A stretch of 55,226 nt of DNA, from contig NZ_BAGH01000050.1 in assembly GCF_000308715.1 (NCBI RefSeq), positions 1-55,226 of the forward strand, written 5' to 3'. A model generated the notes under the pieces. That model saw only the letters and a list, made by a program, of their open reading frames with translations, had not been told where the DNA came from and did not search any database. This document shows, piece after piece, positions 35,901 to 43,200 of the stretch (positions within the stretch are counted from its first letter, which is position 1; each line of letters starts with the position of its first letter). Both the position numbers and the translations under genes were made by a program. Origin of the DNA: Nocardia tenerifensis NBRC 101015. Its GTDB lineage: Bacteria; Actinomycetota; Actinomycetes; Mycobacteriales; Mycobacteriaceae.

Positions 35901-37502
35901 GTGCTGGTGCTGGATTCGGCGCTGCGGCCGGTACCGCCGGGCACGGTCGGGGAGCTGTACGCAGCCGGGCCCGGGGTGGCGCGCGGATATCTCGACCGGG
36001 CGGGATTGTCGGCGACGTCGTTCGTGGCCGATCCTTTCGGGTCGCCGGGGTCGCGAATGTATCGCACCGGGGATCTGGTGCGGTGGACGACCATCGGCGA
36101 CGACCCGGCGCTGCTGTACGTGGGACGCGCCGACTTCCAGGTCCAGATCCGCGGCCAGCGCATCGAACTCGGCGAAATCGAAGCGGCACTGGTGAGTTCG
36201 GACGAGGTGGACCACGCGGTCGTCACCGTCTATCAGCCCGGCGACGATCACGCTTGCGGCAGTGCTCGTTTGGCCGCCTACGTCACCGCCGCACCGGGAT
36301 CAGGCCTCGACTCGTCCGCGATCCGGCAGGCGGTCGCGCGACGGTTGCCGTCGTACATGGTCCCCGACACCGTCACCGTGCTCGACGCGTTGCCGCTGAC
36401 GGTGCACGGAAAGGTCGATCGGCGTGCGCTGCCCGCGCCGGAGTGGGTGGCCGCGACCTACCGGGCGCCCTCGACGCCGCTCGAGGAGATCGTGGTGTCG
36501 GTGTTCGCGGAGGTGCTCGAGGTCGATCGGGTGGGCGTCGACGACGACTTCTTCACGCTGGGCGGGACCTCGGTGGTCGCTATGAAATTGGTGTCGCGGC
36601 TCCGCGCCCGCACCGGAACGGCCGTTCCCTATCGGCTGCTGTTCGCCGACTCGACGCCCGCGTCGCTCGCGCGGTACTTATCGAAACCGCAGTCGGACAT
36701 GGGCGTATCGCTCGGAGTGCTTACGCCGCTGCGTTCGACGGGCCGTAAGGCGCCGGTGTTCTGCGTCCATCCGGGTGGCGGTCTGGCGTGGGTGTACGGC
36801 GCGCTCGCGGGACATCTGGACCCGGATCGGCCCGTCTACGGACTCCAGGATCCCTATATCGTCGAGGAGAGTTCGCGACTCGGGTCGGTGGAGGAGTACG
36901 CCGAGCGCTACGTCGAGGAGATCCTGAAGGCCTTCCCCGACACCACCTTTCACCTGCTCGGTTGGTCGCTGGGCGGGAAGATTGCGCACGCCATGGCGGC
37001 GCGGCTGCAGCGGATGGGCCGCCCTGTCGGACTGCTCGCGCTCGTCGACGCGGGCGTCGCGGAGAATCTCGCGCAGCCGTCCGAACCCGACGAGGCGCGA
37101 GACCGCCGGGCGATGACCGAATTCCTGCGTGGCTGGCGCGATTTCCTGGGCATGACCGACGATCAGCGGATCGACAACCCCGAGGAGCTGTTCCCGCTAC
37201 TGGCGCAGCGGCTCAGCAGCGAGGGCATCCTGACCCCGCGGCAGGTGGAGCGGGTGACGGAGAGTTTCCTGACCCCGGTGCCGCACACGCCGGGACGATT
37301 CGACGGCGACGCCGTGCTTTTCGTCGCCGCCCGCGAGTCGTATCGCGATCAGATCGCCGCGACCTGGCACGGGCATATCACCGGCGCCATTCACGAGATC
37401 CCGATCGACGAATGGCACACGGGGATGATGAATCCGGCGGGCGCCGGCGAGATCGGCCCGATCCTGAACAGGCTACTGCGGGAACACGACAGGGAGAGGT
37501 GA
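11763..37502 (+). CDS. Seven-module nonribosomal peptide synthetase, 8579 residues, with terminal thioesterase
   Basis: One uninterrupted frame of 25.7 kb. It starts at ATG 11763 behind AGGAGG (11753-11758). Reading conserved motifs in order gives C-A-T, C-A-T, C-A(MT)-T, C-A-T-E, C-A-T, C-A-T, C-A-T-TE. All seven condensation domains keep HHxxxDG. Carrier serines fall at residues 1015, 2082, 3560, 4616, 6141, 7215 and 8270. All adenylation domains keep the A3 loop and the A10 lysine. The TE has GWSLGG (Ser8402) and a late His8552. With the upstream FAAL and ACP-monooxygenase it should build an acyl-heptapeptide with N-methyl at residue 3 and D-configuration at residue 4, then hydrolyse or cyclise it. 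All seven pockets begin Asp-Ala and look mainly hydrophobic. I do not assign amino acids. No MbtH-like partner is visible in the window. Confidence 0.95.
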   Translation: MPDHESPLRARDGGPTTYPLTAAQRAIRLLQQLAGDTPLTNALYVELTGDLDAALLSASLGRALDEFEVSRVRIVEVDGQPRQVVDDAATGSVRRLDYTSTPDPVAAALEWMRGDYRAPIDLCRGPVVLGAIVRVAERRWFWYLRAHHLVLDGIAALNILTRSAQLYTAAVAGEEPGGQTIRSLAEIVDADEQYRASQRFDDDRVFWSKYVAELPEPVTLADRAALAEEPPLAVSALLSAETEAALRTAVETRSAGPAVLFLAAFGLYLARMTGSDDVVLSLPVSARVTASMSRSGGMTANVVPFRVTVAPGRTLGSLLEQTQRTLMDVLRGQRYRHEDMLEDAESVAARRLPQAAGPMVDLMILDTKIVVGDITGRLQVLTPGLVADLSVNVYPAVGGESTRIDFFANPSVYTSEQVAAHHRRFVRFLDGFLRSVIADPGTPVRSVELLESDERRMLRKAGIGGSAPARITLPGLLSRAAAGHAERLAVCDAVGAWTYRELDEWSNRCARALIDCGAGPETTVAVAVPRSAAWVRAVWAVAKTGAAFVTLDPAHPVERNRFILADCPATIALTSSETFSDTTGSVAVGVQVIDIDQFEPHEYSAAPITDADRHGAVRIDNTAYIVYTSGSTGTPKGVAVTHAGLSAVSDTLGRQYRLDSDSRVLAVAARTFDAAVFELLTVVSVGAALIVAPGEVFAGAPLTRLMRAEGVTHACLTPAVAATLDARRLDDLRVLMVAGDTCSPALVPQWSGSDAAGVRTVHNLYGPSETTIWVTAAQLRPNDAVSLGTPIPGARLAVLDAWLRPTPLGVAGELYVAGPGVARGYSGRSGLSAASFVADPYGPAGSRMYRTGDMVRWERRGADDATLVFLGRADSQIKIRGQRLELGEIEAALTGQDEVEHAIVTTAGEADTTRLAAYLVAAPGHALDPGTVRRAVARRLPSYMVPETLTVLDEFPMTSSGKVDRRALPVPRRVDAAFRAPASPFEEIVAVAIAEALGVDRVGVDDDFFARGGHSLSATRVAAQLAEATGREVGVRDVFDAPTAAGLARLLTERETGAGAVRTKLVAGARPARIPLSFAQLRMWFINRFEPASPTYNIPLVFRLAGPLDTEALTAALAAVVARHEALRTRYPDLEGVPHQEVVTAAPELEVTAVDPARWTDAVAERIRRGFDLSVDMPLRATVLRCGEFEHVLVLVVHHIAADGLSMAPLVRDLSTAYEARRAGRAPGWGSLPAQYADYALWQREFLGSESDAQSPLAAQCRYWERELADAPQPLPLPTDRPRPPVASNRGDIVEFTIDAPLREALYRLARERRVSASMVLQAALTVLLSRLGAGDDVCLGGPVAGRTEEALRDLVGFFVNTWVLRVDLSDSPHFDQVLDQVRRKALNAYENQDAPFERLVELINPARSTAYNPLFQVSLELQNGGLPALELPGLDAEFLPCSTGSAKNDLHFDLIDTPGTAEEPPAVIGRVEYATDLFDRATVADIVDRYLRVLRAVSAEPSTAIADIGLLADGERERLLAQGKSRFEGPVPDTSIVAVFRERVAATPDAVALRFDDEELTYAELAVRVDGLAGLLVGRGVVRGSVVGVALPRSVDVVVAVLGVVVAGGVYLPIDPEYPSSRVEFIVGDADPVVVVSTVGVAADMALGDRDVLCVDEVELCCAPAILPELSGSDGAYVIYTSGSTGRPKGVVVEHRGVVNMAKYGWPGGAGERVLLHSSMAFDASAYELWPALLAGSTLVIAPPGRLDVAELSRVVTRHRVTALCVTTPLFEILAGAEPELTLDSVQRVVAAGDALRSVAVDRFHERWPGIGVANGYGPTENTVCVATYEVPASREWAGGGSVPIGTPVGNMRVFVLDSRLRPVPTGVAGELYVAGVQLARGYRHRPGPTAQRFSACPFGDGERMYRTGDVVRWTRAGVLEFVARADEQVKVRGYRIEPGEVENALTAHPAVAQSVVIAREIDSGTGDSAGVVDKRLIGYVVLDRGTAPPEEDVRDELRRFVARRLPEYMVPSALVVLDRLPLTPNGKVDRRALPAPVFDAADYRAASTPAEEIAVTVFAEVLGRDRVGVDDDFFALGGHSLSAMRVASRLSAALGIEVGVREVFEAPTPARLARALAERGGDPARPQLTVRARPERIPLSYAQSRLWFINRFEPDSPAYNIPVVLRLRGPLDQEALSEALTDVVARHESLRTVFPDADGVPYQLVLPVERAATTIATSTVEPGELEQAVARLVRRGFDVSTEMPLRVSLLRNGFEDHLVVLVLHHIAADGWSVAPFVRDLTAAYTARRQRQSPPWPPLPVQYADFTLWQRETLGAESDPDSVLATQFGYWRAELADAPQPIALPTDRPRPPIASHRGEVLEFGVDDALCERLYRLAHARQVTVSMLLQSALAVLLSRVGAGEDICIGGPVAGRTHEATHDLIGFFVNTWVLRVDLSGNPRFDQVLDQVRRKALSAYENQDAPFEQLVELLQPARSPAYHSLFQVSFALQNNLLPDLCLPELDVEIVPALTGTAKFDLHVDVVERANPADRAGAPVLAGRIEYATDLFDRATVADLADRYLRLLDAVTADPEVPVGGVDILAPDERDRLLRIWNDTKAPLPETRSLAHLFARQVAATPDAVAVAHEGGEITYRELAVRVEGLAGLLVGRGVVRGSVVGVALPRSVDVVVAVLGVVVAGGVYLPIDPEYPSSRVEFIVGDADPVVVVSTVGVAADMSLGGRDVLCVDAVGDETVSGTLPVLSGSDGAYVIYTSGSTGRPKGVVVEHRGVVNMAVHGWPGGAGERVLLHSSMGFDASAYELWPALLAGSTLVIAPPERLDLAALMRTVSRHRVTTMFVTTALFELLATADADLDAEPVRQVVTGGDALSPTAVARFRDRWPGIDIANAYGPTENTVCVSTHRILAARPWIADARVPIGTPVANVRVFVLDSRLRPMPTGVAGELYVAGMQLARGYAGRLGLTAQRFVACPFGDGERMYRTGDVVRWTRGGVLEFAGRADDQVKVRGYRIEPGEVEAALAAHPAVSRAVVVARGLGADDAAVIDKQLVAYVVLDRETTIADDGDRAADLVGHWRQVYDNLYAGKETYLDDDHAVAEPMALDADFGGWNSSYSGEPIPVADMRAWRDAVVERILGLRPTRVLEIGVGSGLLMSRLAARCAEYWCTDFSEATIENLRSRLSESAVDWADRVRLRVQAADDVTGLPRDRFDVVVLNSVAQYFPNAGYLLDVVDKAMELLVPGGAMFVGDIRNLTLLREFATGTQLAGADTDDTVAVVRERARRVATAEQELLVAPEFFLALREKVPGVAAVDIELKYAPVDNELTRYRYDVVLRKDPARVRSLAGLPQRAWDEFGDLRGLRAHLVAQRPESLRVTGIPHAGTALDVAATRLVDTADEHARVADLDPSTAAAVLPHEIHSLGAELGCTFAVTWAAAPGRMDAVFVRDADETTVFDEIYLSAEPLDTLSAYVNDPGIADLVTEIREFTAERLPEFMLPAAVVILDELPLTPSGKVDRRALPAPQLPTAAYRAPSTPVEKIIASVFAEVLGADRVGVDDDFFALGGHSLSATRVASRVATATGLPVEVRDVFDAPTAARLAAVVAARSTESPSVELAPRDRPARIPLSFAQSRMWFINRFEPDSPAYNIAMVLRLRGQLDSSALSSAIGDVVARHESLRTIFPDEKGVPCQRILALDGAAVVVNEQVDPGELTRRVTDIVSAGFDVSAEPPWRVALLRSGFDDHMLVVVLHHIVADGWSIAPLARDLSLAYTARRDGRAPQWARLPLQYADYTLWQREALGAESDPESVSARQLAYWTEHLAGLPDRLDLPVDRPRPVEASQRGGVYSFDLDATTVAGLSAVARTHRVTVFMVLHAALAVLLARLSGGGDIAVGTPIAGRGASALDGLVGMFVNTLVLRTRVDQADSFTDLLDQCRRVDLAAFAHADIPFERVVEAVDPPRSQAHHPLFQVMLAFQNLDLDPAMVQLPGLAVEPLKSLDIGVERFDLTITVADIPSRTTADTPVTISFALDLFDRSTIALFAHRLQRTLRAVAADPAVRLRDPDVLEPDERMLLRQWGDGGAGPEPSVLAEILARAAAEFPERPAVVAAGRQWTYRELDEWSNRCARALIELGAGPETVVALAVPRSAAWVRAVWSIAKTGAAFVSVDPEQPRERNLGILTDCAATVILTAGQTSGEWHVPGAAVIALDGFDPSPWSAAPIGDGDRLGPVRPDNTAFVVYTSGSTGTPKGVAVTHAGLTTIVAAHCRVLRPDAESRVLAVAARTFDAAISELLVAVPAGAALIVAPSEVFAGPPLTELLCAQRITHAFLTPMVALSVDPTGLDDLRILMTGAEACPPALVQRWSGTDAAGVREVHNLYGPSEATIWVSGARLAAGAPVSVGKPIPGVRAVVLDAWLNVVPPGVVGELYVAGPGTARGYLDRVGSTAAAFVADPFGPSGSRMYRTGDLVRWLPDGTLAVVGRADHQVKVRGQRLELGEIESVLAELDEVRRAVVVHVASGETARLAAYVTPASDLPPDPVALRQAVARRLPSYMVPDTVTVLDELPLTASGKVDRRALPAPQWAAATYRAPATAAEEVVAEVFAQLLGVDRVGADDDFFALGGDSIVSIQLVARAKDRGVVFTPRQVFEARTVAALARVAETVEPARVLAELPGGGLGELPLTPIVRWMVEQGEFRRLNQTLALTTPVGMDHAAAVAIVAALIDRHDMLRARLWHDGREWRLETRPRGAVDVESLVRPVAVAPDSDRGELVRAEVDAALDRLDPANGLVLQVIWFHHADSAQAGQLIFVGHHLVVDGVSWRILLPDLISAWQQHRAGGAVALPPVGTSMRRWAHGLVEAARSPRRVAELPLWQRITDGPDPLLGSRAVDPARDIAGTIRLRRVRVSSELTEALLTRVPGAVHGDVQDVLVAALAVAVSRWRAGRGVAEPSTLLRLEGHGREEQILPGADLTATVGWFTTVYPVRIDLAGVDLDDAYAGGPAIETAVKTAKERLREIPDHGIGYGLLRYLNSETARALPAGPPAQVAFNYLGQLSPSRTVGATTTSEFAVAEELGAPIADGDLHVMATAAVDITAAVTEGRLSATFGYPEAVLDDAEVGEMAQLWVDALHAVVARLGLPHAGGHTPSDFPLVRAAQSDITRWEARYPGLVDVWPLSPLQTGLLFHARLAESAVDVYAVQVAIMLSGVVDAERLRHATDFLLRRYPNLRVAFATDAAGEGVQIVADGVRMPWREVDLRALAATESESALAEVIERDKAAAFDIETAPLMRCTLVAVAEDRYTLLLSYHHVLFDGWSMPSLLRTLLAVYAEPDGAALAEPTGSYRSYLDWLSRQDAEASLRVWRSALDGAEATLLAPPGADSTGRMGSVELDLDEAFTDRLLAAASSAGVTVNTVFQAAWGIVVGYLAGREDVVFGTTVSGRPAELPGIESAVGLFINTIPVRIRRSPGEPIDAMLSRVQAEQSGLLGHHHLGLADIHAALGVSAMFDTVLVFESYPVDKAALAAQATALGGMRVEELRSNDSAHYPLALVVVKGEPFRAQLQYRPGVFAPEWVRDCADRLERVLAAMISDPSVPAASIDLLSLAERARLAPVRGRPAEPPRPLADLLVAGAAIEPAAPAVVSGAVTLSFGDLDGYSNRLARLLIGGGIGPGDAVALAMPRGVEFLIGLWAVTKAGAAFVPIDPRHPLDRVAGMIADSGVRLALSVEGTVATVPDSVERLMLDGPNLPARLAELSADAVDDAGRVRPLRPEHAAYVVYTSGSTGTPKGVVVTHDGLANFTAEQRERYGLDQNARVLAVSAPGFDAVMMELLMAHPNGAALVVSPPDIFGGAPLTEIIRRQRVSHAFVTTSVLATMSPDDLESLRVLVTGGERVPAELVAAWAPGRSLHIAYGPTETVIVTTISDPMAPDAPVTLGGPIRGVEAVVLDASLRPVPVGVRGELYLGGIQQARGYSSRPALTAASFVANPFGRKGSRLYRTGDSVCWTDKGDLVFLGRNDFQIKVRGQRVELGEIEAVLAGEAGVARAVVVHDAKSDRLIAYLVGEGLQPEQVLAAARHRLPAHMMPDACSILPELPLTVSGKLDRAALPEPEQLARAYREPSTPAERLVAEAFADLLGVDRVGADDDFFALGGHSLSAMRLTSRLSAAAGVHLGVREVFEAPTPARLARVLAAGVGGSTEPALTARERPERIPLSYAQLRMWFINRFQGASAAYIIPLVLRLTGELNIDALVAAIEDVVARHESLRTVFPDDEGTPFQRVLPAGRTAVPVEVRPVDPAQLDAAVAESTRYAFDLSRELPLRVTVLDSGSGEYVLAMAIHHIAADGWSIAPLARDLSTAYAARCAGRPPVWDPLPVQYADYTLWQRAVLGAESDPESTSARQLAYWTQHLTGVPERLELPADRPRPSVASQAGGGYSFVLDAELFARINALAKSGGVTVFMVFHSALALLLSRLSGVADIAIGTPIAGRGAAALDELVGMFVNTLVLRTRIDESGSFTDLLGEVRRVDLDAFAHADIPFERVVEAIDLPRTQAHHPLFQVMLAFQNLDLDPASARLPGIRVTPVDLDTGVERFDLSITVGDIPNANGDTPVTIGYATDLFDRSTVARMARRLERILRAVVADPEAGLRDLAVLETDERESLRQWGDGGNGPEPTTLGEMLTRVAARFPDQLAVADAANRLVYRELDRWSNRYARLLIEHGAGPETVVAIATPRSAAWVRAVWAVAKTGAAFVSVDPAQLWERNRFVLTDVAATVVLADAESGADAAGSGIDGLDTAELTAAGISVIAPRRVDLLGYSDAPVTDGDRLATVRLGNTAYVVYTSGTTGTPKGVAVANTGLAAVATAQRRQFDLDTESRVLAVAARTFDAAVFELLAVVSVGAALIVAAPDVYAGAPLTELIHAEGVTHAMMTPAVAATLDAERLNNLRVLMVGGEACPPALVGQWSGTDDAGVRELYNLYGPSESTIWVTTAELDDGAPVSLGGPVLGVRLAVLDPWLRPVPPGVVGELYTAGPGVARGYHDRAALTAASFVADPAGPAGSRMYRTGDLVRWLPTGALLFVGRADGQVKIRGQRLELGEIESALAGLADVQHAVVVTHTVEGDQTVGGTMRLAAYVTPVAGRLPDPGDVRQAIARRLPSFMVPDTVTVLAELPLTAIGKVNRRALPAPEWMAVAYRAASTPFEEIVVSVFAEVLGVDRVGADDDFFALGGHSLSATRVASRVSAVAGAEISVRDVFDAPTPALLARVLTERSACGADPARASLVVRERPEHLPLSFAQWRMWFINRLEPDSPAYNIPLVLRLTGALDIDALTAALGDVVARHETLRTVFPDREGSPYQRILSDAAVTVEVRAVDAAELEQVAMSLARRGFDLSTVPPLRVTLLDTGSEEYVLVLVMHHIAADGWSLAPLARDLSLAYTARRAGRAPEWTPLPVQYADYTLWQRAVLGSESDPASVSARQIAYWTTQLAGLPDRLELPADRPRPAVASQRGGTYSFTMDAETAAGLRRVARAHHASEFMVMHAVLAAVLSRVSDSGDIAIGTPVAGRGAAVLDGLVGMFVNTLVLRTRVDAAASFDELLGQCRRVDLEAFAHADIPFERVVEAVDPPRTQAHHPLFQVMLAFQNLDFDPADARLPGIRLAPMDLGVGVERFDLTVTVADDTEGGLMVGISYALDLFDQPTIVALTRRLRRIVDAVVADTAMGLREVEVLEASERVLVSQWGDGGAGPEPVTLTEILERAAVEHTDRLAVRDSASEWTYRELDEWSNRCARVLIEAGAGPETVVAIALARSAAWMRAVWAVAKTGAAFVSVDPTHPAERNRFILDDCGAAIVLTAGETPTVAIRVIDVDRLDLSRYRGTPIGDGERRGTARPANTAYVIYTSGSTGTPKGVAVTHAGLAAAQRSLYRVGDDSHVLALAARTFDAAVLEILMAVPAGAVLVVAPSDVFAGEPLAELMRAERITHVFMSPAVGLSVDPGGLDDLRVVVCGGETCPPELVRRWSGTDAAGVRGLYNVYGPTECTIWIAGTRLAVGGPVSVGGPIPGTRVLVLDSALRPVPPGTVGELYAAGPGVARGYLDRAGLSATSFVADPFGSPGSRMYRTGDLVRWTTIGDDPALLYVGRADFQVQIRGQRIELGEIEAALVSSDEVDHAVVTVYQPGDDHACGSARLAAYVTAAPGSGLDSSAIRQAVARRLPSYMVPDTVTVLDALPLTVHGKVDRRALPAPEWVAATYRAPSTPLEEIVVSVFAEVLEVDRVGVDDDFFTLGGTSVVAMKLVSRLRARTGTAVPYRLLFADSTPASLARYLSKPQSDMGVSLGVLTPLRSTGRKAPVFCVHPGGGLAWVYGALAGHLDPDRPVYGLQDPYIVEESSRLGSVEEYAERYVEEILKAFPDTTFHLLGWSLGGKIAHAMAARLQRMGRPVGLLALVDAGVAENLAQPSEPDEARDRRAMTEFLRGWRDFLGMTDDQRIDNPEELFPLLAQRLSSEGILTPRQVERVTESFLTPVPHTPGRFDGDAVLFVAARESYRDQIAATWHGHITGAIHEIPIDEWHTGMMNPAGAGEIGPILNRLLREHDRER
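14936..18130 (+). other. NRPS module 2: C-A-T
   Basis: An LCL-like C domain from residue about 1073 with HHIAADG at 1198. The A domain runs from about 1535 to 2030; pocket residues read D-A-Y-C-V-A-G-V-C. The carrier is [10 protein letters not shown] with Ser2082. The front of its A domain is almost identical in DNA to that of module 3. Confidence 0.85.
16453..16999 (+). repeat. Repeat copy 1: front of A2, near-identical to A3
   Basis: Aligns base for base at an offset of 3210 with 19663-20209. The run 16492-16645 (154 bases) is identical to 19702-19855. Codons here end almost only in G or T (GGT, GTG, TTG, CGT, TAT, GAT), unlike the C-rich third positions of the surrounding NRPS. It covers the A-domain segment before and through the A3 loop, up to the start of the A4 region. 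Confidence 0.9.
18131..22565 (+). other. NRPS module 3: C-A with embedded N-methyltransferase-T
   Basis: A C domain from residue about 2138 with HHIAADG at 2266. The A domain begins near 2605 (pocket D-A-Y-F-V-G-A-V-C). After A8 ([16 protein letters not shown], about 3002) it is interrupted by a SAM-dependent methyltransferase at about 3063-3333, with motif [11 protein letters not shown] near 3138 and later [15 protein letters not shown]. It then resumes to A10, [10 protein letters not shown], near 3504. This layout is that of amino-acid N-methylating modules. The carrier serine is Ser3560. Confidence 0.87.
19663..20209 (+). repeat. Repeat copy 2: front of A3, near-identical to A2
   Basis: Second copy of the segment at 16453-16999, exactly one C-A-T module (3210 bases, 1070 codons) downstream. 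Beyond the identical 154-base core the copies differ at scattered positions, mostly third bases. They separate abruptly after the A4 region, where the substrate-pocket residues lie. Confidence 0.9.
22566..27190 (+). other. NRPS module 4: C-A-T-E
   Basis: An LCL-like C domain from residue about 3615 with HHIVADG at 3743. The A domain spans about 4080-4570, pocket D-A-S-F-M-G-L-I-W. The carrier motif is GGDSIVSIQ with Ser4616; the GGDS form is typical before epimerisation domains. The E domain spans about 4670-5125 with [18 protein letters not shown] (His4802) and NYLGQL near 5040. It should deliver a D-residue to module 5. Confidence 0.88.
27191..30300 (+). other. NRPS module 5: DCL-type C-A-T
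   Basis: The C domain begins [17 protein letters not shown] (about residue 5161) and has [10 protein letters not shown] (His5297). Both are hallmarks of condensation domains that accept a D-configured upstream residue, consistent with the E domain of module 4. The A domain spans about 5611-6095, pocket D-A-M-F-V-G-A-I-V. The carrier serine is Ser6141. Confidence 0.85.
30301..33535 (+). other. NRPS module 6: C-A-T
   Basis: A C domain from residue about 6196 with HHIAADGWS at 6325. The A domain spans about 6660-7168. Its A3 loop reads [11 protein letters not shown] instead of SGST. A10 is [10 protein letters not shown], with Asn where the other modules have Asp, but the catalytic Lys is kept. 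Pocket D-A-F-M-M-G-L-I-W. The carrier serine is Ser7215. Confidence 0.85.
33536..37502 (+). other. NRPS module 7: C-A-T-TE
   Basis: A C domain from residue about 7275 with HHIAADGWS at 7400. The A domain spans about 7733-8225, pocket D-A-L-F-V-G-V-I-W. The carrier motif is [10 protein letters not shown] (Ser8270), a variant of the usual GGHS. A type I thioesterase fills about 8325-8579: [15 protein letters not shown] with Ser8402, LALVDAG with the probable acid, and EWHTGM with His8552. Whether it hydrolyses or macrocyclises cannot be told from sequence. Confidence 0.87.
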
Positions 37503-37515
37503 GACCGGCCTCACC
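37498..37515. terminator. Palindrome spanning both convergent stop codons
   Basis: GGTGAG (37498-37503) and CTCACC (37510-37515) form a 6-bp stem with loop ACCGGC. The NRPS stop TGA (37500-37502) and the opposing gene's stop (37511-37513, TCA on this strand) sit symmetrically in the two arms. It may act as a compact bidirectional end signal. There is no T-tract, and the stem is short. Confidence 0.35.
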
Positions 37516-38701
37516 GCACGCGCAACACTCCTTCCATCCACGGGTGGACGGCGTCGAAGAAGTGATGGTCGCCTTTCTCGGTGCCGTCGTTGATTCGCAC
37601 GCTCCAACTCCGTGCGGTCGGCCCCAGGCCGTACCTGCTCCCGACGAGCAGGCCCGAACCGATGCCGCCCGCCCGGCGGGTCAACGCCGTGCCATCGGGT
37701 GCCGTGCCGGGGTCGCAGGAGAAGCGATAGGCCCTCGGGCCGGGCCTCAGATATTTGGCGGGCGGCGGGGCGTTGAAGATGTTGTCGGTCGCCTCGTAGG
37801 TGCCGTCGGGCGCGGTGAAGCCGAAGGGGGAGCGCAGCTTTCCCGGGTGTTCGGCGAAGCCGACGGCGTGGACTCCGTAGGCGTTGGTCCAGCAGAAGTG
37901 CACGCGATCGCCGGGCATCACCTCGAGCGGATTGCGCGGGAAGAACTCGTTGATGAGGACCCGCCCCGCCGCGGCGCTCGCGCCGACGAGCACGACGACG
38001 TCACGCTCGCCGAATTGCCCGGTGCAGAGGTCGATCTCGCACAGTTGCTCCTCCACCGACAGCGCCGCCGTCCGGGCGGTCTCGAACTGTCGCTCGGCCG
38101 CGGCATCGAGCTCCGCCTGAGTGGACACGTCGCCGTCGGCGACGACGGTCAGCGTGCCGCGGGTCGCCGGGTGGAGCATGTCGAAGAAGGCGTACGTGCC
38201 CACCGGAGCGTCGATCTCGATGATCTGGTCGATCGTCGCCGGGCGCTGCTCGATGTCCCACCCGACCGTCGGGCCGATGATCTCCACGGTGTCGCCGCCG
38301 CGGAAAACCCCTGGGGGCTGGCCGAATTGGACGGCGCCGACGGCGGGCGGCCCCTTGCCACGTGATCTGTCGATCAGGCCGCCGCCGGACGTCGAACCAC
38401 CGGTCACCGGGAACGCGCCGTCGCCGAACGAGAGCGACGGCAGGCCGGTGCCGAGCGTGGGCGGATCGTCGTGGTTCAGCTCGATGATGGGATACGCGGC
38501 GCGCGCGAGGTTCTCGTCCGCGGCGAGGGCGACGATGTCGAAGCTGAAGGGCTGGGTCTGGAAGTTCACCCGGTCGCCGCGGCGCACGGTGACCGACCGC
38601 GGGAAGAAGTCGGTGTACTCGAACAGCCGGTGGAACGGCGGAAACGGTTGCTGATTCGCCTCATCGCGGTGGCCGATGCGAATGATGATGTCGTCGTTCA
38701 T
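37511..38701 (-). CDS. Two-domain cupredoxin-like protein without signal peptide
   Basis: A 396-residue minus-strand protein whose ATG overlaps the P450 stop by four bases. Two cupredoxin-type units are visible. The first has FFPRSVTVRRGDRVNFQ (about 33-50) and ends FFDMLHPATRGTLTVVAD (about 180). The second has NPLEVMPGDRVHFCW (about 260) and ends HHFFDAVHPWMEGVLRVR at the C-terminus. In blue-copper proteins that last loop supplies Cys, His and Met ligands. Here the Cys position is Asp in both (FFDxxHP); His remains and a Met appears only in the second. A type 1 copper site is therefore doubtful, though another metal mode is possible. No leader peptide is present, so it should be cytosolic, unusual for the fold. 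It ends 8 bases from the NRPS stop. Its role with the P450 and flavoenzyme is unknown. Confidence 0.7.
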   Translation of the reverse strand: MNDDIIIRIGHRDEANQQPFPPFHRLFEYTDFFPRSVTVRRGDRVNFQTQPFSFDIVALAADENLARAAYPIIELNHDDPPTLGTGLPSLSFGDGAFPVTGGSTSGGGLIDRSRGKGPPAVGAVQFGQPPGVFRGGDTVEIIGPTVGWDIEQRPATIDQIIEIDAPVGTYAFFDMLHPATRGTLTVVADGDVSTQAELDAAAERQFETARTAALSVEEQLCEIDLCTGQFGERDVVVLVGASAAAGRVLINEFFPRNPLEVMPGDRVHFCWTNAYGVHAVGFAEHPGKLRSPFGFTAPDGTYEATDNIFNAPPPAKYLRPGPRAYRFSCDPGTAPDGTALTRRAGGIGSGLLVGSRYGLGPTARSWSVRINDGTEKGDHHFFDAVHPWMEGVLRVR

Positions 38702-39903
38702 GATTGGGGCCTCGCCGGGAGGGTCAGGGGCAGGTGCGGGATGGAACGCAGGCCCGTCGCGTACTCGATCGTCGTGCCGCCGGGTATCGCGTAGTCGGGA
38801 AATCGGGTATGCCAGACGCGCAGGGCTATGCTCAGCTCCAGCTTGGCGAGGTAGCCGCCGAGGCATCGGTGGATGCCGCCGCCGAAGGCGAGGTGCGGAT
38901 TGCGCGGGCGATCGAATCGGACGGTATAGGCGTCGGGCAGGGCCGCCTCGTCGGTATTGGCCGAACCGAGGCTCAGGAACAGCACCTCGCCGGGCCGGAC
39001 CGGACAGTCGCCGATCCGCGTCTCGGTGGTGACCAGCCGCGGCAGGCCGGGGACGGGCGTCTCCCAGCGCAGCAGTTCCTCGACGGCGTGGTCGGTCAGC
39101 GCGGGATCGTCGACCAGTTCGCGCCTGCGCTCGGGGTGCTGGGCGAGATAGGCCGCGGACAAGGTCAGCGTGTCGGTCACCGTGTCCAGCCCGGCCAGGA
39201 TCAGCAGGTAGCAGATGTCGGCGATCTCCTCGGCGGTGAGCCGCCGCTGCCCCACGTCGGTGCCGAGCAGGTCCGCGATCAACCCGCCGCGGGCCCGGAC
39301 CGCCTCGTCGTCGAGGACGGCCGCGAAGTATTGGTACAACCGCGCACCGGCCTCCGCCTGCGACCGCTCGGTTTCGGCGGGGTCGCCCCATGGCGGGTGG
39401 ACGATCGCGTCTTTCAGCGCGATCAGCAGCGCCGCGTCCCGCGCGGGCAGCCCGAGCAGTTCGAGCAGGACGAGCGCGGGCAGCGGAACGGCGAACTCGG
39501 TGGCGAAGTCGACTTCCGCGCGATCGCCCAATCTGTCGATCAGCGACTCGGCGATCCTGATGATCGCGGGCGTCATCGGCCGCAGCCTGCCCGCGGTGAA
39601 CAGGCGCCGGATCGCCTTTCGATACGCGCCGTGCGCGGGCGGATCCAACTGCATGGGGATGAGCGGTCGCGTATTGCCCAGCCGCGCGGACGACATTGCC
39701 GAGGAGAACTCCGCCGGCCGGTCGAGCGCCTCCTCCACCAGTGCCCGCGGGTGCACGACGACCATCGGGCCGATCCGCGTCGTATCGCCGGCCGCGCGGT
39801 GGCGCCGGTACATGGTTTGGGGGTCGCTGCTGAGCTCCGGGTTGCCGTAGATCGCCATGAACGCGGCCGCGAGATCCGCTTCCCGCGAGGAGGGTTCGGC
39901 CAT
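38698..39903 (-). CDS. Cytochrome P450
   Basis: A 401-residue soluble bacterial P450 of normal length. The ATG at 39903 starts MAEPSSREADLAAAF. The I-helix oxygen-binding motif is LAGLDTVTDTL, the K-helix ExxR is EELLRW, and the haem loop is FGGGIHRCLGGYLAKLEL with Cys347 as the thiolate ligand. It should hydroxylate or oxidatively couple a pathway intermediate, using ferredoxin and a reductase encoded elsewhere; neither is in this operon. The flavin monooxygenase ends 44 bases upstream and the cupredoxin-like gene overlaps downstream, so all belong to one minus-strand operon. The substrate could be the salicyl polyketide or the lipopeptide; position does not settle it. Confidence 0.93.
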   Translation of the reverse strand: MAEPSSREADLAAAFMAIYGNPELSSDPQTMYRRHRAAGDTTRIGPMVVVHPRALVEEALDRPAEFSSAMSSARLGNTRPLIPMQLDPPAHGAYRKAIRRLFTAGRLRPMTPAIIRIAESLIDRLGDRAEVDFATEFAVPLPALVLLELLGLPARDAALLIALKDAIVHPPWGDPAETERSQAEAGARLYQYFAAVLDDEAVRARGGLIADLLGTDVGQRRLTAEEIADICYLLILAGLDTVTDTLTLSAAYLAQHPERRRELVDDPALTDHAVEELLRWETPVPGLPRLVTTETRIGDCPVRPGEVLFLSLGSANTDEAALPDAYTVRFDRPRNPHLAFGGGIHRCLGGYLAKLELSIALRVWHTRFPDYAIPGGTTIEYATGLRSIPHLPLTLPARPQS

Positions 39904-39947
39904 GTGCTGCCTCGATTCCGGTGTCGTCGTCGGTGTGCGCGCCGGGA

Positions 39948-41315
39948 CTAGGTCGCCCGATACGCGCCGCGGAACTCGCGTTCCCGTTCGGCCATGCGGC
40001 GTTTCACCGCGGGCAGCCGGTTCACCAGGCGCATGCCGGTGCGGCGGCTCGCCAGCACGAACCGTCCGATGTACGGCTTGTACACCGGGTCTTGCGCGTT
40101 CATTCGTTTGCGCGAACGCTCGACGGCGAGGTTGGCGTAGTCGCGCATCGCGGCTTCGTAGCGCGAGATCGCCTCGAGCACCGTCGTTTCCCCGTTCCGT
40201 ACGCGGATCAACGCGTCGCACAAGGCCGCGGCGTCGCGCAGCGCGGTGTTCGCGCCGACGCCGCGGCCCGGTGTCATGGTGTGGACGGCGTCGCCGATCA
40301 GGGTGACCGCGCTGGACGGCCACGGGGTCAGCGGGCGCGATGTCCGGATATTGAGGGGGAAACAGGTGGCGGGGTCGGCGGTCGCGAGCAGCGCCCGCAG
40401 CGTCGGATGCCAACGGCTGACCCGCGACTGGACTAGGTCGTACAGCGGCGCTCCCGGCATGTCGAGCAGGTCGCCCGGCAATGAGCTTGCGGCAGAGGCG
40501 AACCCGAACATGATGTAGTCGTGGGTGGTGTCATAGCGCAGGCCGTCCCAGCGGCGCAGCAGCTCGGCCTGCGCGTCGTCGACCCGCGGTTTCGGTTGCC
40601 CCTGCGCGTCCCACGGCAGGTCCACGACGTGGAAGACGCAGCTGTCGCCGCGCGGGCCGGCGAAGATCGCGACCCCGTCGCGCACCCGCGGCGGCAGCAG
40701 CGCGCGCACGCCGTCGGTGAGCGGAATCTTGCCGGTGATGCCCCACAGTCCGGTGTCGTCCAGGCCCGCGCCGGGCAGGTACTGCGCGCGGATCACCGAG
40801 GACGAGCCGTCCGCGCCGACGAGCACATCGCCGGTCGCCGTCGTGCCGTCGGCGAAGTGCGCGACCACCCCGGTAGGCGTCGATTCGTAACTCGTGCACT
40901 GCTTTCCGAAATGCACCCCGTCCAGGTCGGCGAGCAGCACCTGCCGCAGCGTCGACCGGTTGACCGACTTCTCGCTGGTCACGGCGTCGTCGCCGGGCGG
41001 GACGTCGAGGCCGAGCACCTCGTGCATCCGCTCGGTGTACATAGTGAAGAACTGAATCGGCAGCGCACAGCTGGCCACGAAGGTGTCGAACAGGCGCGGC
41101 GGCAGGCACCGGTGCAGCGCCCGGCTGCCGTCATGGTCGATCCCGATCCAGAAGCCCTGCCTGCCCTCGCGCCGGTCCGAATCGCGCTCGTACACCGCGA
41201 CTTCGAGTCCGGCCCGCGCCAAACCGTGTGCCAGACACAGCCCGCCGACGCCCGCACCGATCACGAGCACTTTCAGCGGCCGGGTGTTCTCGAAGGCATT
41301 GGCGCCGAGCGTCAT
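39948..41315 (-). CDS. FAD-dependent aromatic-hydroxylase-type monooxygenase
   Basis: A 455-residue group A flavoprotein monooxygenase. The N-terminal Rossmann motif VLVIGAGVGGLCLAHGLARAG (starting near 15) binds the ADP part of FAD. DVLVGADGSSSVIR near 160 is the second conserved FAD/NADPH motif. GDAVHTMTPGRGVGANTAL near 341 is the GD motif that contacts the FAD ribityl chain. Enzymes of this type hydroxylate or epoxidise phenolic or polyketide substrates with NAD(P)H and O2. The ATG at 41315 overlaps the upstream gene's stop by four bases, showing coupling. The C-terminus (about 420-455) is strongly basic. A phenol-containing salicyl chain would be a suitable substrate, but that is inference from context. 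Confidence 0.88.
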   Translation of the reverse strand: MTLGANAFENTRPLKVLVIGAGVGGLCLAHGLARAGLEVAVYERDSDRREGRQGFWIGIDHDGSRALHRCLPPRLFDTFVASCALPIQFFTMYTERMHEVLGLDVPPGDDAVTSEKSVNRSTLRQVLLADLDGVHFGKQCTSYESTPTGVVAHFADGTTATGDVLVGADGSSSVIRAQYLPGAGLDDTGLWGITGKIPLTDGVRALLPPRVRDGVAIFAGPRGDSCVFHVVDLPWDAQGQPKPRVDDAQAELLRRWDGLRYDTTHDYIMFGFASAASSLPGDLLDMPGAPLYDLVQSRVSRWHPTLRALLATADPATCFPLNIRTSRPLTPWPSSAVTLIGDAVHTMTPGRGVGANTALRDAAALCDALIRVRNGETTVLEAISRYEAAMRDYANLAVERSRKRMNAQDPVYKPYIGRFVLASRRTGMRLVNRLPAVKRRMAEREREFRGAYRAT

Positions 41316-42985
41316 CGGTCAGCCCGTTCCTTCGCGGCGTCGAACCAGTCCGCCCAGCGCGCCCGGCGCAGCAGCGTGCCGAACGGGGAACGCGGCAGGC
41401 CGGCGACGAAATCTATGGTGTCCGGCACTTTCTCGGGACCGCAGCGGGCTCGGACGTGTTCGGCCAGCCGGGCGGCTGTGTGGTCGTTCACCCCGTCCTC
41501 GGTCGGCACCACCGCGGCGACGAGCTCGCCGGCGGCGGCGTAGACACCGGCCTCGGCGACCGCGGGGTCCTCGAGCAAGACCTGCTCGATCTCCATCGGC
41601 CCGAAAGCGACTCCGCCCCGGCGGATCAGGTCCTCCGCCCGTGCGACGAAGTGATGGTCGCCTTCCTCGTCGACGGTCAGCCAGTCACCGATGTGCACCC
41701 ATCCGTCGCGGACGCTCGCGCGCTGCCGCCGGGTTACCTCGTCCGCGTTCGACGGGTGCCCCCAGTGCAGCGTCCCGATCGGGCCGCGCACCTGAAGGCG
41801 GCCCGGCTCGCCGACGGCGGCGAGCCGATCGTCCTGCGTCACAAGCCGTGTCGTGTAGCCGGGCAACGGGGTGCCCGCCGAGCCGGGCTTGACCCGCTTG
41901 GTCACCGCGGTCGTGAGGAACACGTGCGCCATGCCATTGGTGCCGAAGCCCTCGTAGATCTCCAGCCCGAACCGCTCGCGCCAGCCCGCGGCCACGCGCG
42001 GGTCGAGCGGCTCGCCGCCGCCGGACACGATCCGCAAGGAGCGCAACGCCTTCGGGTCGGCGCCGGGCACCGCGAGCATCTCGCCGTAGCGGGTCGGCAG
42101 CGCGGCCAGCAGCGTCACCCCGTGCGCGGCGATCAGCGGGAACATCTGCGCGGGCGTGGTCGCCAGCGGGAAGATCGCGGCCGCGGCGCCGAACCGGAAC
42201 GGGATGGTCAGATTGGTCGAGTAGCCGCCCGCGAAGCTGATCGGGCCCGCCCCGGCGATCACGTCATCCGGCGTGACGGCCCAGCCGTGCCTGCCGAAGC
42301 GGTCCGGGATCAGCAGTAGCTCCTCCTGGAGATGCGCTGTGGCCATGGCGGGTTCGAGCAAGCCGGAGCTGTACAGCAGCAGTGCCACCGCGTCGTGCGG
42401 CCGCGCGGTCGGCGCCAGCTCCTCGGCCGCCGATTCGGCGAGGGCTTCGAGCGATTCCCACCCCGGCGCGGCCCGCCCTTGCCCGCGGTCGGTCGCGTCG
42501 AACGCGACGAAGCGGGGTGCGTCGCTGGTCAGGTCGCGGGTGGCGTCGATCATGGCGATCAGATACGAGCTCGCCACGACAAGCTTTGGGGTGCAATCCT
42601 TTACGATCACAGCCAACTGCTCGGGCGTGAGGAGCGGCGAGGTCGGCACGATCGTGGCGCCGAGCTTCAGCACGGCGAAATTGGTGACGAAGGCCTGCCA
42701 TTCGTTCAGCGAGGCGAGAACGACGCGGTCACCGGGCCGCACGCCCAGTTCGCGTAACGCGTTGCCGAACCGGTTGACCCGGCGGGCCAGTCGCTCGTAG
42801 CTGAGCACGGTGTCGCCGTAGCGCAGTGCGGGACGATCGCCGTGGCCCGCGTCGAGGTGCCGATCGAGCAGCACCTCGGTGGCGTTGAACGTCGCGGGAT
42901 ACGACCGCGACTCGCCGTGCACGCGGTGCGGCCACAGGTCGCGCGGCGGCAGATGGAGGTCCGCGCTCGGCTCCGATGTGGTCAT
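41312..42985 (-). CDS. Degenerate acyl-CoA/aryl-CoA ligase-like protein (adenylate-forming fold)
   Basis: A 557-residue protein, first of the minus-strand operon, starting at ATG 42985 behind GGGAGGAG. The overall fold is that of benzoate-CoA-ligase-type ANL enzymes: ATEVLLDRHLDAGHGDRPAL, YERLARRVNRFGNALRELGV.PGDRV, and the A8-like DLIRRGGVAFGPMEIE. Three catalytic sites are altered. The phosphate loop, normally YTSGTTGxPKG, reads YSSGLLEPAMA. The A5 motif, normally YGxTE, reads FGTNG. The A10 motif, normally GKxxR, reads FGTLLRR, so the adenylation lysine is Thr. It is full length and in frame with normal codon use, so it is not a decayed pseudogene. It may bind an acid or CoA without activating it, act on an already activated thioester, or be a structural partner. 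Any ligase activity would be surprising. Confidence 0.8.
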   Translation of the reverse strand: MTTSEPSADLHLPPRDLWPHRVHGESRSYPATFNATEVLLDRHLDAGHGDRPALRYGDTVLSYERLARRVNRFGNALRELGVRPGDRVVLASLNEWQAFVTNFAVLKLGATIVPTSPLLTPEQLAVIVKDCTPKLVVASSYLIAMIDATRDLTSDAPRFVAFDATDRGQGRAAPGWESLEALAESAAEELAPTARPHDAVALLLYSSGLLEPAMATAHLQEELLLIPDRFGRHGWAVTPDDVIAGAGPISFAGGYSTNLTIPFRFGAAAAIFPLATTPAQMFPLIAAHGVTLLAALPTRYGEMLAVPGADPKALRSLRIVSGGGEPLDPRVAAGWRERFGLEIYEGFGTNGMAHVFLTTAVTKRVKPGSAGTPLPGYTTRLVTQDDRLAAVGEPGRLQVRGPIGTLHWGHPSNADEVTRRQRASVRDGWVHIGDWLTVDEEGDHHFVARAEDLIRRGGVAFGPMEIEQVLLEDPAVAEAGVYAAAGELVAAVVPTEDGVNDHTAARLAEHVRARCGPEKVPDTIDFVAGLPRSPFGTLLRRARWADWFDAAKERADR

Positions 42986-43200
42986 TGGCGAGACTCCTCC
43001 CGGACATCGAGAGGCCACTGTGTCAGGATGGGCGACGTCGAAATGTCTGCCGCGCGTCGGCGCCGTGTCTGACCGGCGCGAAAACCGGCTCTGAACAGCG
43101 CACACATGGCTGGGAGACGATCGCGGCCGAACTCAACGAGACACCGGGGAGTCGCGCTGTCAGACACCGGAGCCGACCGCGGCGTCGAATACTGCTCGCC

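Noticed and set aside
11763..37502. Assignment of the NRPS product to a peptidolipin-like Nocardia lipoheptapeptide
   Set aside because: The length of seven residues fits, but there is a single epimerase and the hand-read pockets do not suggest the Thr/Pro pattern I recall. My memory of that structure is not firm enough to claim a match.
42986..43200. N-terminal extension of the SAM-less methyltransferase-like protein up to 42976
   Set aside because: The extra 75 residues are Arg/Cys-rich, unlike the family, and would overlap the start of the divergent ligase-like gene.
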